Positions 38,661 to 49,100 of a stretch of 64,000 nt of DNA are shown in pieces; the stretch's first letter is position 1, and each line of letters starts with the position of its first letter. The notes under the pieces are model-generated. The model saw nothing but the letters and a program-made list of their open reading frames with translations, searched no databases and was not told the origin of the DNA. The DNA is taken from contig CACIVM010000003.1 of NCBI GenBank assembly GCA_902590115.1, forward strand, positions 25,229-89,228. The letters are read 5' to 3'. Position numbers and translations under genes: made by a program. The stretch is from an uncultured Pelagibacteraceae bacterium (lineage in GTDB: Bacteria > Pseudomonadota > Alphaproteobacteria > Pelagibacterales > Pelagibacteraceae).

Positions 38661-39481
38661 AACCTTTAGTTGAAACAGATTGGTTGCTAAAAAATATAAA
38701 AAATGTAAAAATAATCGATGCATCTTGGCACTTACCGAATTCTGGAAGAATAGCAGAAGAAGAATTCAAAAAAAATCATATCGAGGGGTCAATTTTTTTT
38801 GACATCGAAAAACATTCAAAAAAAAATACAACACTTCCTCATATGATGCCCGATGCTAAGAATTGGCAGAAGGTTATATCAAGTTTTGGTATAAATAACG
38901 AAGACCATATTATAATTTATGATAATTCAAGCGTTTATAGTTCTTGTAGACTTTGGTTTAGTTTTATTTATTTTGGACATAATACAAATCTTGTTTCTGT
39001 TTTAAACGGAGGTTTTAAAAAATGGTTAAAAGAGAGTAAAAAAGTAACTTCCTTAAAAACCAATTATAAAAAATCAGATTATCGAGTAAATGAGAATAAA
39101 AACTTAATTTTTAATAGAGAGAATGTTGATCAAAACATTATATCGAAAAAATATAAATTAGTAGATGCAAGAAGCAAGGAGAGGTTTCAAGGAAAAATTC
39201 CAGAGCCAAGACCAGGTTTAAAATCAGGATCTATCCCTGGTTCAGAAAATATACCTTACAATTTTTGTATAAATTCAGATGACAACACTTTTAAAAGTGT
39301 AGAAGATCTTAAGACAATTTTTGGTAAACTTAACTTAAAAGAGAATACTGTTTTCACTTGTGGTTCTGGCATAACTGCTTGTGTATTAGGTCTAGCAAAT
39401 TCTCTAATTAATGATACAAATCCCATTATTTATGATGAGTCTTGGTCAGGATACGGTTTAAAACATGACAACAAAAAATAA
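38657..39481 (+). CDS. thiosulfate/3-mercaptopyruvate sulfurtransferase
   Basis: Two rhodanese domains; CGSGITACVL active site. Confidence 0.92.
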   Translation: MKPLVETDWLLKNIKNVKIIDASWHLPNSGRIAEEEFKKNHIEGSIFFDIEKHSKKNTTLPHMMPDAKNWQKVISSFGINNEDHIIIYDNSSVYSSCRLWFSFIYFGHNTNLVSVLNGGFKKWLKESKKVTSLKTNYKKSDYRVNENKNLIFNRENVDQNIISKKYKLVDARSKERFQGKIPEPRPGLKSGSIPGSENIPYNFCINSDDNTFKSVEDLKTIFGKLNLKENTVFTCGSGITACVLGLANSLINDTNPIIYDESWSGYGLKHDNKK

Positions 39482-40328
39482 AATAAAAGTTATTGTAATT
39501 TTTTTATTTATAATAATTATAAGTATAATAATCGCACGTCATTTTGTTGGCCTACATTTCAAAAAAAAATTTAGTGTTCGACCAGCACCTGGTGTAATTG
39601 TGCAGTTAGTTGAGAGTTCTATTTTTAACAAAACGATAGAGACCTTCGGTACAGCTTTAGCAAAAAACTCGAAAACTTACAGAATTAAAAAAGATCAAAT
39701 AGTTGGAAATTTTAATATAGATGGCAGATTTGTAAAAAAAGGTGAAATTATTGCTGCATTAAAAGATGCAAAAAATATAATTGCAGATTTTGATGGTAAA
39801 TTAGGAAAAAGAGAAATTGCACAAGGAGTTTTAGGAACTGATAGCCTTATTATAACTCTAGATGACTTAAAAAAAATGGTTATAGATATCAAGGTTCCTG
39901 AAAATTATGCATCAATTTTAAAAAAAGGATTAAGAGTAGAAATATTATCTTCCTCTGGAAAAAAATATAATGGTAAAACAGAGTCTATTAGTTCTAGAAT
40001 AGATCCTTCAACTAGATCAATATTGGCTAGAGTAATTGTTAATAATCAAAAATATGAGATTATTCCTGGCCAATTGATGACTGTGAAAGTAATTTATGAC
40101 GAGACTAGACATCTTTCAGTGCCAGAGAGTGCGGTAATTATTCAAGGTAAAACTGCTTTTATATATGTTGTCAAAAATGATTTGGCTGTAAAAACAGACA
40201 TTGTTATAGGAAAAAGAAATTTTGGAAAAGTTTCTGTGCTCTCTGGAATTAGTAAAGGAGATAGAGTAATAAGCGAAGGCATATCAAAAGTCAGAAATAA
40301 TTTAAAGGTAAAAATTTTAAATAATTAA
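39465..40328 (+). CDS. RND efflux periplasmic adaptor subunit
   Basis: Signal anchor; RIDPSTRSILARV; VPESAVIIQGKTAFIYVV; precedes an RND permease. Confidence 0.88.
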   Translation: MTTKNKIKVIVIFLFIIIISIIIARHFVGLHFKKKFSVRPAPGVIVQLVESSIFNKTIETFGTALAKNSKTYRIKKDQIVGNFNIDGRFVKKGEIIAALKDAKNIIADFDGKLGKREIAQGVLGTDSLIITLDDLKKMVIDIKVPENYASILKKGLRVEILSSSGKKYNGKTESISSRIDPSTRSILARVIVNNQKYEIIPGQLMTVKVIYDETRHLSVPESAVIIQGKTAFIYVVKNDLAVKTDIVIGKRNFGKVSVLSGISKGDRVISEGISKVRNNLKVKILNN

Positions 40329-40333
40329 TATTT

Positions 40334-43300
40334 ATGTTTCTTACAGATCTATCAATTAAAAGACCAGTTGTTGCCTCGGTAATGAGTCTAATTTTAGTAA
40401 TATTTGGTTTAGTTACTTTTCAAGAAATTCCAACTGATGAACTTCCAAATGTACAGCCGCCTGTAGTGACAATACAAACAAATTATTCAGGGGCATCTGC
40501 TGAGATAATCGATACACAAATTACTCAAAAAATTGAGGATATCGTTGGAGGAACTCCAGGTTTAGAAACTGTAGACTCCTTTAGTGAGGATGAAAGCTCA
40601 AGGATAACATTAACTTTTGAAAATGGTCTTAACCTTGACGATGTTGCAAATGATGTGAGAAGCGCAGTAGCTAGAATTCAAGATAATTTACCTGACGGTT
40701 CTGACTCACCAGAGATTTTTAAACAAAACGCAGGCATGAGAACTACAATGTGGCTATCATTTAATTCTGAAACTATGACGGATCTTGAATTGACTGATTA
40801 TGCAGATAGATATCTTACTGATTTATTCTCTACTGTGCCTGGTGTTGGTAGAGTAAGACTAGGAGGAGAAAGAGAGCTATCATTAAGAGTCTGGCTTGAT
40901 CCTATCGCATTAGCAGCAAGAGATCTTACAGTTCAAGAGGTTGAGACGGCTATCAGAAGAGAAAATGTTGAGTTTCCTGCTGGTAGAATAGAGTCTAAAG
41001 ATATAGATTTAACAATTCAATTAGATAAAGCATACAAAAATGCTGAGACTTACAAAAATTTACCTTTAAAAAGAGCCAGAGATGGTTCAATTATTAATCT
41101 TGGAGATATTTCAAAAGTCGAGGTAGGTGCTGAGTCAACAAGAACCCTTTTTAAAGGAAATGGTAAACAGGTCGTTGGTATCGGCATTTATCAACAGTCT
41201 GATGCAAACACAATAAAAGTAGCTAATGGTGTAAAAGACAAAATTAAAGAAATTAAAAATTCTTTGCCACCAAGCACTTCGTTAGAAGTTTCATTCGATA
41301 GAAGTAATTATATAAAAAGTGCAATAAAAGAAGTTTATAAAACTCTATTTTTTGCAATTATTTTAGTTACATTTATCATTTATTTGTTTTTAGGAAACAT
41401 CAGATCGTTAATAGTACCTGTTATTGCTTTACCGGTTTCATTGATATCGACATTCTTATCAATATATATTTTTGAATATTCAATAAACCTTTTCACATTG
41501 ATGGCATTAGTTCTAGCTATTGGAATAGTAGTCGATGATGCGATAGTAATGTTAGAAAATATAGTAAGAAGAATTGAGTTAGGAGAAACACCTTTAGTTG
41601 CTGCGTATAAAGGTGCTAAACAAGTTTCGTTTGCGATCATAGCAACCACTGTTGTTTTAGTAGCAGTATTTGTTCCGTTAATCTTTATTAAAGGTATCAC
41701 TGGGGTGCTATTTACTCAAACAGCAATTACGTTGGCTTCAGCAGTAGTAATATCAAGTTTCGTTGCTTTATCTTTAAGTCCAATGTTAGGAAGTAAATTT
41801 TTAAAAAAAGATATGAAGAAATCAAATTTAGTTATTAAATTTGAAAAATTTTTAGAAACAATAAGGAAAAACTATAGAGAGTCTTTGGTTGCTTGGATAC
41901 AAAAAAAAAGAATTATTATTTCTTTTTTAGGTGTCACTTTAATAACAACTATTTTTTTATACAATTATACACCAAAAGAACTGATAGCTCCTGAAGATAG
42001 AGGTGCTTTTTTTGTTATAATAAAAGCACCACAAGGATCTGGTTTTAATTTTACAAAATCAAAAGCTGAGCAAATAGAAAAATTGTTGTTACCAAAAGTT
42101 GGTGACGGTGAGTATCGTAAACTTATTATGCGAGTCCCAGGTTTTGGAAAGTCAGCAAAACAAGTAAATAGTGGTTTTATAATAGTATTACTTGAGCATT
42201 GGAAATTACGAGATAGGCATGGTGTAAAAATAATGCGTGAGAGTTTTAGTGAAATATCAAAAGTCCCTGGTGTTCTAGCATTTCCAATAATGCCGCAAGG
42301 TATAAGAACTGGCGGCGTTGAAAGTCCAGTGCAATTTGTGTTACTTGGAAATACTTATAATGAATTAATTAAATGGAAAGAAATAATCAAAAATGAAGCT
42401 AGAAAAAATCCTGGCTTAACCTCTATACAAGATGATTTTGATTTAAATAAACCACAATTAAATGTGCAAATTAATCAAAAAAAAGCTGCAGATTTAGGTG
42501 TCTCTACTGAGGATATTGGTAGAACCTTAGAGACAATTTTTGGTTCAAAGACAGTTACACAATTTAATCAAGAGGGTAAAGAATACTCTATAATACTGCA
42601 AGGTGATATTAAGGATAGGCAAGAACCAAATAGTATAAGTAAAGTTTTTGTAAGATCTAAAAATAATGGAAAATTAATATCAATATCAAATCTAGTAACT
42701 TACAATGAAGAAGGCCAATCCCCTTTTTTATCAAGATATAATAGACAAAAGGCGGTCACTATATCTGCCAGATTAGTTGGAAATTATACACTTGATGAAG
42801 CATTAAAATTTTTAGTGAATGTCGTCGAGAAAAATACTCCAAAAGCTAAAATTGCATATAAGGGGGAGAGTGAAGAATATAAAAAAACTAATAATGAATT
42901 ATATGCAATATTTATTTTAGCATTATTAACAGCTTATCTTGCAATGTGTGCCCAGTTTGAAAGTTGGCGACATCCATTGACGATAATGTTAACTGTTCCA
43001 TTAGCAATATTGGGTGGTATATTAGGCTTACTAGTAGTTGGATCATCTCTTAATGTTTATAGTCAGATTGCGCTAATAATCTTGATTGGCTTATCAGCTA
43101 AAAACGGAATTCTTATAGTTGAATTTGCAAATCAATTAAGAAAACAAGGAAAGAAAATCGAAGTAGCAATCGTGGATGCGGCAGCTATTAGACTTAGACC
43201 TATACTAATGACAAGTTTATCAACTATATTTGGGGTTATGCCACTAATATTAAGTTCTGGTCCCGGAGCAGCAAGTAGATTAACAGTAGGTATAACGATA

Positions 43301-43429
43301 TTTGGTGGAATGTTATTTTCAACTTTTTTCACATTATACGTAATTCCAACTATGTATTCAATAATCGGGAAAAATAGTCAAAATATTGACTCTGTTGAAG
43401 TTGAACTAAATAAGCAACTTAAAAAATAA
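40334..43429 (+). CDS. RND efflux transporter permease (AcrB/MexB-like)
   Basis: 1031 aa; LALVLAIGIVVDDAIVMLEN; NGILIVEFANQLR; AcrB family. Confidence 0.96.
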   Translation: MFLTDLSIKRPVVASVMSLILVIFGLVTFQEIPTDELPNVQPPVVTIQTNYSGASAEIIDTQITQKIEDIVGGTPGLETVDSFSEDESSRITLTFENGLNLDDVANDVRSAVARIQDNLPDGSDSPEIFKQNAGMRTTMWLSFNSETMTDLELTDYADRYLTDLFSTVPGVGRVRLGGERELSLRVWLDPIALAARDLTVQEVETAIRRENVEFPAGRIESKDIDLTIQLDKAYKNAETYKNLPLKRARDGSIINLGDISKVEVGAESTRTLFKGNGKQVVGIGIYQQSDANTIKVANGVKDKIKEIKNSLPPSTSLEVSFDRSNYIKSAIKEVYKTLFFAIILVTFIIYLFLGNIRSLIVPVIALPVSLISTFLSIYIFEYSINLFTLMALVLAIGIVVDDAIVMLENIVRRIELGETPLVAAYKGAKQVSFAIIATTVVLVAVFVPLIFIKGITGVLFTQTAITLASAVVISSFVALSLSPMLGSKFLKKDMKKSNLVIKFEKFLETIRKNYRESLVAWIQKKRIIISFLGVTLITTIFLYNYTPKELIAPEDRGAFFVIIKAPQGSGFNFTKSKAEQIEKLLLPKVGDGEYRKLIMRVPGFGKSAKQVNSGFIIVLLEHWKLRDRHGVKIMRESFSEISKVPGVLAFPIMPQGIRTGGVESPVQFVLLGNTYNELIKWKEIIKNEARKNPGLTSIQDDFDLNKPQLNVQINQKKAADLGVSTEDIGRTLETIFGSKTVTQFNQEGKEYSIILQGDIKDRQEPNSISKVFVRSKNNGKLISISNLVTYNEEGQSPFLSRYNRQKAVTISARLVGNYTLDEALKFLVNVVEKNTPKAKIAYKGESEEYKKTNNELYAIFILALLTAYLAMCAQFESWRHPLTIMLTVPLAILGGILGLLVVGSSLNVYSQIALIILIGLSAKNGILIVEFANQLRKQGKKIEVAIVDAAAIRLRPILMTSLSTIFGVMPLILSSGPGAASRLTVGITIFGGMLFSTFFTLYVIPTMYSIIGKNSQNIDSVEVELNKQLKK

Positions 43430-44015
43430 TGTATTTTTTTTTGTCCAGGTTTTTTTTACAAATAGTTAACTGTTTTCTATATTTTTTTGCCATTTCTTTC
43501 ACTGATTTTGCGTAGATAATTGCTTTTTTATCTGTTGAATAATTTTTGTAATCTCCCCAACCTTTATAATAAGCTAAATATTGTCGGTAGGCATCAGATT
43601 TTGGGATTTTAAGAATTTTGTTAGTTTTGTTGATATACCAACCAACAAAATCAACGGAGTCTTTAAATCTCGCTCTGGTCGCTAATGGATTACTGGTCTC
43701 TTTTTTGTATTGCTCCCAAGTCCCCTTTACAGCCTGAGAGTAACCAAATGAAGTTGACGGTCTTTTAAATGGTATTACCTTAAATATTTTTACCCTTGGT
43801 GGTTTAGCTAACCAATTAAAGTCGCTCTCCTTTTTAATAAATGCGAGTTGTATATAAATTGGGGCACCCCATTTTTCATAAGATGCTTTAGCATGTTTGT
43901 ACCAAAGATATCGTTCCTCAAAAATTTGACAACTATCACTTGTATTTTTTGGAACTGAAGAGCAGGAAAGTAATAATAAAAAAAATGTAATTATTATAAA
44001 AGTTTTACGAATCAC
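43419..44015 (-). CDS. transglycosylase SLT-like lipoprotein
   Basis: LLSCSS lipobox; IKKESDFNW ... SFGYSQAVKGTWEQYK SLT motifs. Confidence 0.82.
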   Translation of the reverse strand: MIRKTFIIITFFLLLLSCSSVPKNTSDSCQIFEERYLWYKHAKASYEKWGAPIYIQLAFIKKESDFNWLAKPPRVKIFKVIPFKRPSTSFGYSQAVKGTWEQYKKETSNPLATRARFKDSVDFVGWYINKTNKILKIPKSDAYRQYLAYYKGWGDYKNYSTDKKAIIYAKSVKEMAKKYRKQLTICKKNLDKKKYIIF

Positions 44016-44029
44016 TTTCTTATTATAAA

Positions 44030-44509
44030 TTATTTATTTTTTCTTCTCCATTCTTCCGGCTTATGAAATTTTCCTTTCCAAAGGCCTTTTTTATTAATTT
44101 TTGCAAAATTTTCTTGATCAACATATTTTTTTGAATATTTTTTGTAGACAATTGCATATCCATTTATAACCATCAAACTATTAATATTTTTTTTATTTAC
44201 AAAGCAGGTTCCTAGAAGTCTTCCATAAAAATCTTTATCGGAATAAAAACATTTTACATTATTTTTTTTGATAAAAAAGATTAATTTTTTTTTTGACTCT
44301 ATACCGCAATTATATTTAGTTGAAACATAATCGTAACATATTTGATTTAATTCAGGTGCATCAATACCATGAAGTCTTATTTTTTTATTCTTTAAGATTA
44401 TAGTATCTCCATCAATTACTCTTGCCTTACCTATTAAAAATTTATTTTCACTTGAAAAAATTTTTTGGTTTAAAAAGATTGAAAATATTAGTAAAAAAAG
44501 AAGTTTCAT
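44030..44509 (-). CDS. thermonuclease (SNase)-family protein with signal peptide
   Basis: ARVIDGDTIILKNKKIRLHGIDAPELNQ; YGRLLGTCFVNKKNINSLMVINGYA. Confidence 0.93.
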   Translation of the reverse strand: MKLLFLLIFSIFLNQKIFSSENKFLIGKARVIDGDTIILKNKKIRLHGIDAPELNQICYDYVSTKYNCGIESKKKLIFFIKKNNVKCFYSDKDFYGRLLGTCFVNKKNINSLMVINGYAIVYKKYSKKYVDQENFAKINKKGLWKGKFHKPEEWRRKNK

Positions 44510-44889
44510 TTTTTTAAAATTAAAATTAAATTAAGTGACAAATATCCAATAATTATTCCAAAAATGTTTGATACTAAATCGAGAATTTGAAAAGACCTAT
44601 TAGGAATAAAAAAATGAAAAAATTCTAAAATAATTGAAAATATTATAATAAATAAAATAAACTTATTTAACCTTTTTGCATTATATTGAATTATTCCACC
44701 AAGTAAAGTTATATATAAAAAAGCAAAAAAGTGATTTAATGAGGTTCCCACTGAGTGATCAAGAATATTAGGTTGTATTGCAAAGTCCCCATATAAAATC
44801 TTACCTATTATACTTCCAGGATAAATATATATAATGATTAGTATAATGAGAGAGAAATAATAAAATAATTTTAATATATTTTTATTCAT
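44506..44889 (-). CDS. VanZ-like family membrane protein
   Basis: HFFAFLYITLLGG ... ILEFFHFFIPNRSFQILDLVSNIFGIIIGYLS. Confidence 0.82.
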   Translation of the reverse strand: MNKNILKLFYYFSLIILIIIYIYPGSIIGKILYGDFAIQPNILDHSVGTSLNHFFAFLYITLLGGIIQYNAKRLNKFILFIIIFSIILEFFHFFIPNRSFQILDLVSNIFGIIIGYLSLNLILILKK

Positions 44890-44934
44890 ATTATTTTAAT
44901 ATAGTAAATATTTATAACTTTTAAATCATATTAT

Positions 44935-45654
44935 ATGGTTAAATTGATTTTAGTCAGACATGGACAAAGCACCTGGAATGCTGAAAATAAATTTACAGGT
45001 TGGGTTGATGTTGATCTTTCTAAAAAAGGGGAAGAAGAGGCAAAAAAATCCGGTCAGTTAATTAAATCTAACAATTTAAAAATTCATGTTTCTTTCACTT
45101 CGTTCCTGAAGAGAGCAATCAGAACACTCACAATTATTTTAGATGAAAATGATTTAGAAAAAAAATTTAACGCATCCTGGGAAATTAATGAAAGGCATTA
45201 CGGGGCATTAACAGGATTAAATAAAGATGAGACAAAAAAAAAGCTTGGAGATGAACAATTTAAAAAATATAGAAGATCCTGGGATATTTCACCTCCACCA
45301 ATATCAACTGATGACAAGTGTCTTGAAAATTTTAGCCCACTTAATTCCGGGATCCCAAAAGAAAAAGTACCTAAAACAGAATCTCTTAAGGACACCTACA
45401 ATAGAGTCATTCCCTTCTTTAATCAGAATGTTGCAAAAAATTTGAGAAATAATAATAATGTTTTAATTAGTGCTCATGGGAATTCATTAAGAGCCTTGTG
45501 TAAGTTTCTTTTTAATATTTCCGATACAAATATTAATAAGCTAGAAATTCCTACTGGAAACCCCCTAATAATAAATTTTGATGAAAGTTTAAACATTAAA
45601 AATTTTAATTATTTAGATAAATCAAGAGAGAAGGAAATAATTGTTAATCAATAA
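44935..45654 (+). CDS. gpmA: 2,3-bisphosphoglycerate-dependent phosphoglycerate mutase
   Basis: LVRHGQSTWNAENKFTGWVDVDLSKKG; ERHYGALTGLNK. Confidence 0.96.
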   Translation: MVKLILVRHGQSTWNAENKFTGWVDVDLSKKGEEEAKKSGQLIKSNNLKIHVSFTSFLKRAIRTLTIILDENDLEKKFNASWEINERHYGALTGLNKDETKKKLGDEQFKKYRRSWDISPPPISTDDKCLENFSPLNSGIPKEKVPKTESLKDTYNRVIPFFNQNVAKNLRNNNNVLISAHGNSLRALCKFLFNISDTNINKLEIPTGNPLIINFDESLNIKNFNYLDKSREKEIIVNQ

Positions 45655-46345
45655 ATTTTAATTCATTAATTTTATCAAATATTTTTTTTGTGTTTATATG
45701 AATGAATCTATTATTACTTATGTGACCTTTTAATTTTTTAAGAGATATAAGCTCATCCCATATTAGATTTATTGAAAATTTTTTGACTTTTACATTTTCA
45801 AAAACTCCATTATTTAAAATCTGCATACCTGTATAGATATAATTATTTGTTGTTTCTCTTGAAACTATATTTTCAATATTCAAAGAAAAATCGCCTTTAA
45901 AAGTTTCATCATAACTAAGTTTTTTAGGAGCTAATAATAAAATACAAACATTGTCTCTAAAATATTTTTTTTCTAAAATTTCTAGTTCTTTAGAATAATC
46001 TTTATTCCAGACAGTGTCAGGGTTAATTACAATAAATGGCTCTTTTTTAAATTTTTTTGTACCCTTTAAGATTCCTCCGCCAGTGTCCAGTATCTGATTA
46101 TCTTCATCTGAGATAGTTATTTTGACACTAAAAGAGTTATTTCTAATATATGTTTTAATTTGATCTGATAAATGATGAACATTAATTACGATTTCATCTA
46201 CACCATGATTTTTAAGTAGTATGATAGATCTCTCTAATAAACATTTATTGTTTACTTTTATCAAAGGTTTTGGAATTTTGTCTGTTATTGGCTTTAATCG
46301 AGTACCAAGTCCTGCAGCTAATATCATTGCTTTTTTTATTTTCAT
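45644..46345 (-). CDS. murU: nucleotidyltransferase, MurNAc-1-P uridylyltransferase (MurU)-like
   Basis: AMILAAGLGTRLKPITDKIPKPLI; adjacent kinase. Confidence 0.78.
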   Translation of the reverse strand: MKIKKAMILAAGLGTRLKPITDKIPKPLIKVNNKCLLERSIILLKNHGVDEIVINVHHLSDQIKTYIRNNSFSVKITISDEDNQILDTGGGILKGTKKFKKEPFIVINPDTVWNKDYSKELEILEKKYFRDNVCILLLAPKKLSYDETFKGDFSLNIENIVSRETTNNYIYTGMQILNNGVFENVKVKKFSINLIWDELISLKKLKGHISNNRFIHINTKKIFDKINELKFID

Positions 46346-47304
46346 TTCAATTTATTATTTTGTATTTTGTTTAAAGGTAAAAGTTTTTTAAGTTTTTTTT
46401 TAAAATTGTAAAATATAGGATTTCTTAAAGTTTCATTAATTTGCTTCCAAGTATTTGGAAGATATTTCAGATATCCTTTTTTTCTATCTCTCTTATACAA
46501 TCTGACAAAAATTCCAAGAATTTTGAGGTTTCTTTGCAAAGAAAGAATATCAAAATCATTTTTCATTTTTTCCTTATCTTTAATTTTTAAACAGGATTTC
46601 TTGATATAAAAATTAAAAAGTTTTTCCTTATTTTTTTTTGATATTTTTAAACGTATATCGTTAATTAAAGATGCTAGGTCGTAAAGTGGATTGCCTATAA
46701 TTGCATCTTGGCTATCAATTATCGCTGGTTTTTTTTTATAAAACATTATATTTGAAGCGTGAAAATCTCTGTGAACCATAAATTTATTTTTATAACTTAA
46801 TTTTTTAAATAATTTTGTTAATTCTTTTTTTAAAATTACTTTTATCTTAAAAAGATTTTTATTTTTAAAATTATATTTTAAATACCAGTCAAAAAATAAA
46901 TCTGATTCTTTATGTAAAATATTAAGATTATATTTTTGAATAGTAATTTTTTTTTTTCTATAAATGAAACTTTTATTTATTTTAATATTTTGTAATTTAA
47001 TGATAAGAAAAATTAATGGCTTGTAAAGATTGTATAAGTTTTTTCTCTTTTTTGCCAAATCAAAATATGATATTTTTCCAAAATCACTTATTTCTATCAT
47101 ATTTTCTTCAAAAAATTGGTTTAGTAATTTAGGTGCTAAAATTTTATTTCTATTTAGAATTTCATTAATTGCACAATATAATATTAGATTAGTGAAATGA
47201 TCTTTTTTAGATTTTACTATTATTGAAGTTTTATTCGCCCTTTGTAGTCTATAAAATTCTCTAAAAGAGGCATCACCGGATATTTTTTTTAGCTTATAGA
47301 TCAT
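46342..47304 (-). CDS. amgK: aminoglycoside-phosphotransferase-fold sugar kinase (AmgK-like)
   Basis: MVHRDFHASNIMFYKKKPAIIDSQDAIIGNPLYDLASL; between tsaE and murU. Confidence 0.78.
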   Translation of the reverse strand: MIYKLKKISGDASFREFYRLQRANKTSIIVKSKKDHFTNLILYCAINEILNRNKILAPKLLNQFFEENMIEISDFGKISYFDLAKKRKNLYNLYKPLIFLIIKLQNIKINKSFIYRKKKITIQKYNLNILHKESDLFFDWYLKYNFKNKNLFKIKVILKKELTKLFKKLSYKNKFMVHRDFHASNIMFYKKKPAIIDSQDAIIGNPLYDLASLINDIRLKISKKNKEKLFNFYIKKSCLKIKDKEKMKNDFDILSLQRNLKILGIFVRLYKRDRKKGYLKYLPNTWKQINETLRNPIFYNFKKKLKKLLPLNKIQNNKLK

Positions 47305-47749
47305 TTAATTTGAAATTCTTCCATTTTCCTTGGCCTTTAAATTTTAATTTTCTTTCTTCTGTGAAATTTGTATGTTCAAAAAAAATACTTATTTTATTTT
47401 TTATTTTAAACTTAATCTGTTCAGGCCACTCGATTATTTTGATTGATTTTTCATCATCCGTGAAAATATCAAGCTGATCAATATCTTCTTTTGTTTTAAG
47501 CCTGTATAAATCATAATGCTTTATTTTTTTATTTTTAAGATCATACTCATAAAGTAAATTAAATGTCGGGCTTAAGACCTCTGTAATTTTCATATTATTA
47601 TTTTTTTGTAGAAAGTTAATTAAAAGTCTTGTGAATGTTGTTTTTCCGGTGCCAATTTGACCATATAGAAAAATGCAATCAGAAGTATCTAGTTTCCTGC
47701 CAATTTTTTTTGTTATTTTTGATAATTGGTCTAAAGATTTTATTATCAT
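47294..47749 (-). CDS. tsaE: tRNA threonylcarbamoyladenosine biosynthesis ATPase TsaE
   Basis: LYGQIGTGKTTFTR; SPTFNLLYEYD. Confidence 0.93.
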   Translation of the reverse strand: MIIKSLDQLSKITKKIGRKLDTSDCIFLYGQIGTGKTTFTRLLINFLQKNNNMKITEVLSPTFNLLYEYDLKNKKIKHYDLYRLKTKEDIDQLDIFTDDEKSIKIIEWPEQIKFKIKNKISIFFEHTNFTEERKLKFKGQGKWKNFKLNDL

Positions 47750-47761
47750 TAGAAAAATGTT

Positions 47762-49051
47762 CTAATATCTATATGTATCAGGTTTATAGGGGCCTTTTTG
47801 TTCTACGTTTATATAATCTGCTTGATCTTTAGATAGTTTGGTTAATTTTGCTCCCACTTTTTCTAAGTGTAAAGTTGCGACTTTTTCATCTAAATGTTTT
47901 GGTAATACATAAACTTTATTCTTGTAATTATTTGAGTTTTTCCATAGTTCAATTTGTGCTATTACTTGATTAGTAAATGACGCACTCATCACAAAACTTG
48001 GATGACCAGTAGCGCAACCCAGGTTTACTAATCGACCTTCAGCCAAAAGTATAATTCGTTTTTTACTCGGCAATTCAATCTCATGAACTTGTGGCTTAAT
48101 TTCATTCCATTTATAATTCTTCAAAGCATCAACTTGAATTTCATTATCAAAATGTCCGATGTTACATAAAATTGCTCTATCTTTCATGGATCTCATATGA
48201 TCTGCCGTCACAACATCTTTATTTCCAGTAGCAGTAACAACAATATCAGCATCCTTTATTGCTTCTTCCATCAACACTACCTCATATCCTTCCATTGCGG
48301 CTTGTAAAGCACATATTGGGTCTGTCTCTGTGACTAAAACTCTAGCTCCACTTTGTCTAAGTGATGCTGCACTGCCTTTGCCTACATCACCAAAACCTGC
48401 TACTATCGCTACCTTACCGGACATCATAGTATCAGTAGCCCTTTTTATTCCATCAACTAAACTTTCTCTACAACCATATAAATTATCAAATTTTGATTTG
48501 GTCACAGAGTCATTCACATTGATTGCTGGAATTAATAATTTTTTATCATTTTCCATTTTTAGTAAAGCTTTTACACCTGTAGTAGTCTCTTCAGAAACTC
48601 CTTTTACTGATTTTAAAAGATCTTTATATTCGTTGTGCATCAAAGCTGTAAGGTCGCCCCCATCATCTAGTATTAGATTTGGTTTCCATTTTTTGTTACC
48701 TTCGATAGTTTGTCTGACACACCACCAGTATTCTTTTTCAGTTTCACCTTTCCATGCAAAAACTGGTATACCTGATTTGGCAATAGCAGCTGCGGCATGA
48801 TCTTGAGTAGAAAAAATATTGCATGAGGACCATCTTACTTCTGCTCCCAGCATTACTAAAGTTTCAATTAAAACTGCTGTTTGAATAGTCATATGAAGGC
48901 AACCAACAATTTTTGCACCCTTAAGAGGAAGTTTATTTTTATACTCCTTTCTCAAAGCAATCAAACCAGGCATTTCGCTTTCTGCTAATGAAATTTCTTT
49001 TCTGCCAAAGTCAGCGAGTTTAAGATCTTTTACTTTATAATCTTGAGACAT
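47762..49051 (-). CDS. ahcY: adenosylhomocysteinase
   Basis: [50 protein letters not shown]. Confidence 0.97.
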   Translation of the reverse strand: MSQDYKVKDLKLADFGRKEISLAESEMPGLIALRKEYKNKLPLKGAKIVGCLHMTIQTAVLIETLVMLGAEVRWSSCNIFSTQDHAAAAIAKSGIPVFAWKGETEKEYWWCVRQTIEGNKKWKPNLILDDGGDLTALMHNEYKDLLKSVKGVSEETTTGVKALLKMENDKKLLIPAINVNDSVTKSKFDNLYGCRESLVDGIKRATDTMMSGKVAIVAGFGDVGKGSAASLRQSGARVLVTETDPICALQAAMEGYEVVLMEEAIKDADIVVTATGNKDVVTADHMRSMKDRAILCNIGHFDNEIQVDALKNYKWNEIKPQVHEIELPSKKRIILLAEGRLVNLGCATGHPSFVMSASFTNQVIAQIELWKNSNNYKNKVYVLPKHLDEKVATLHLEKVGAKLTKLSKDQADYINVEQKGPYKPDTYRY

Positions 49052-49077
49052 ATTTAGAGTTTATTAGCAATAATAAC

Positions 49078-49100
49078 AACGGTTATCAAGATAACACGTT
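49078..49100 (-). promoter_or_regulatory. hairpin between histidine kinase gene and ahcY
   Basis: AACGGTTATC-aa-GATAAC(a)CGTT: 10 bp with a 1-nt bulge; overlaps the kinase stop codon region. Confidence 0.45.

Noticed and set aside
41380-41700. 106-aa minus-strand ORF in the RND permease
   Set aside because: Antisense of AcrB-type core; no supporting features.
40334-43429. RND permease as part of a novel efflux system
   Set aside because: Adaptor plus permease is an ordinary two-gene RND arrangement; missing outer membrane channel is commonly encoded elsewhere.
48330-48800. 156-aa plus-strand ORF opposite ahcY
   Set aside because: Antisense shadow of a strongly conserved enzyme; no family resemblance and low-complexity composition.
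49052-49098. SAH/SAM riboswitch upstream of ahcY
   Set aside because: Only 47 nt between genes and no recognisable riboswitch core; just a simple hairpin.
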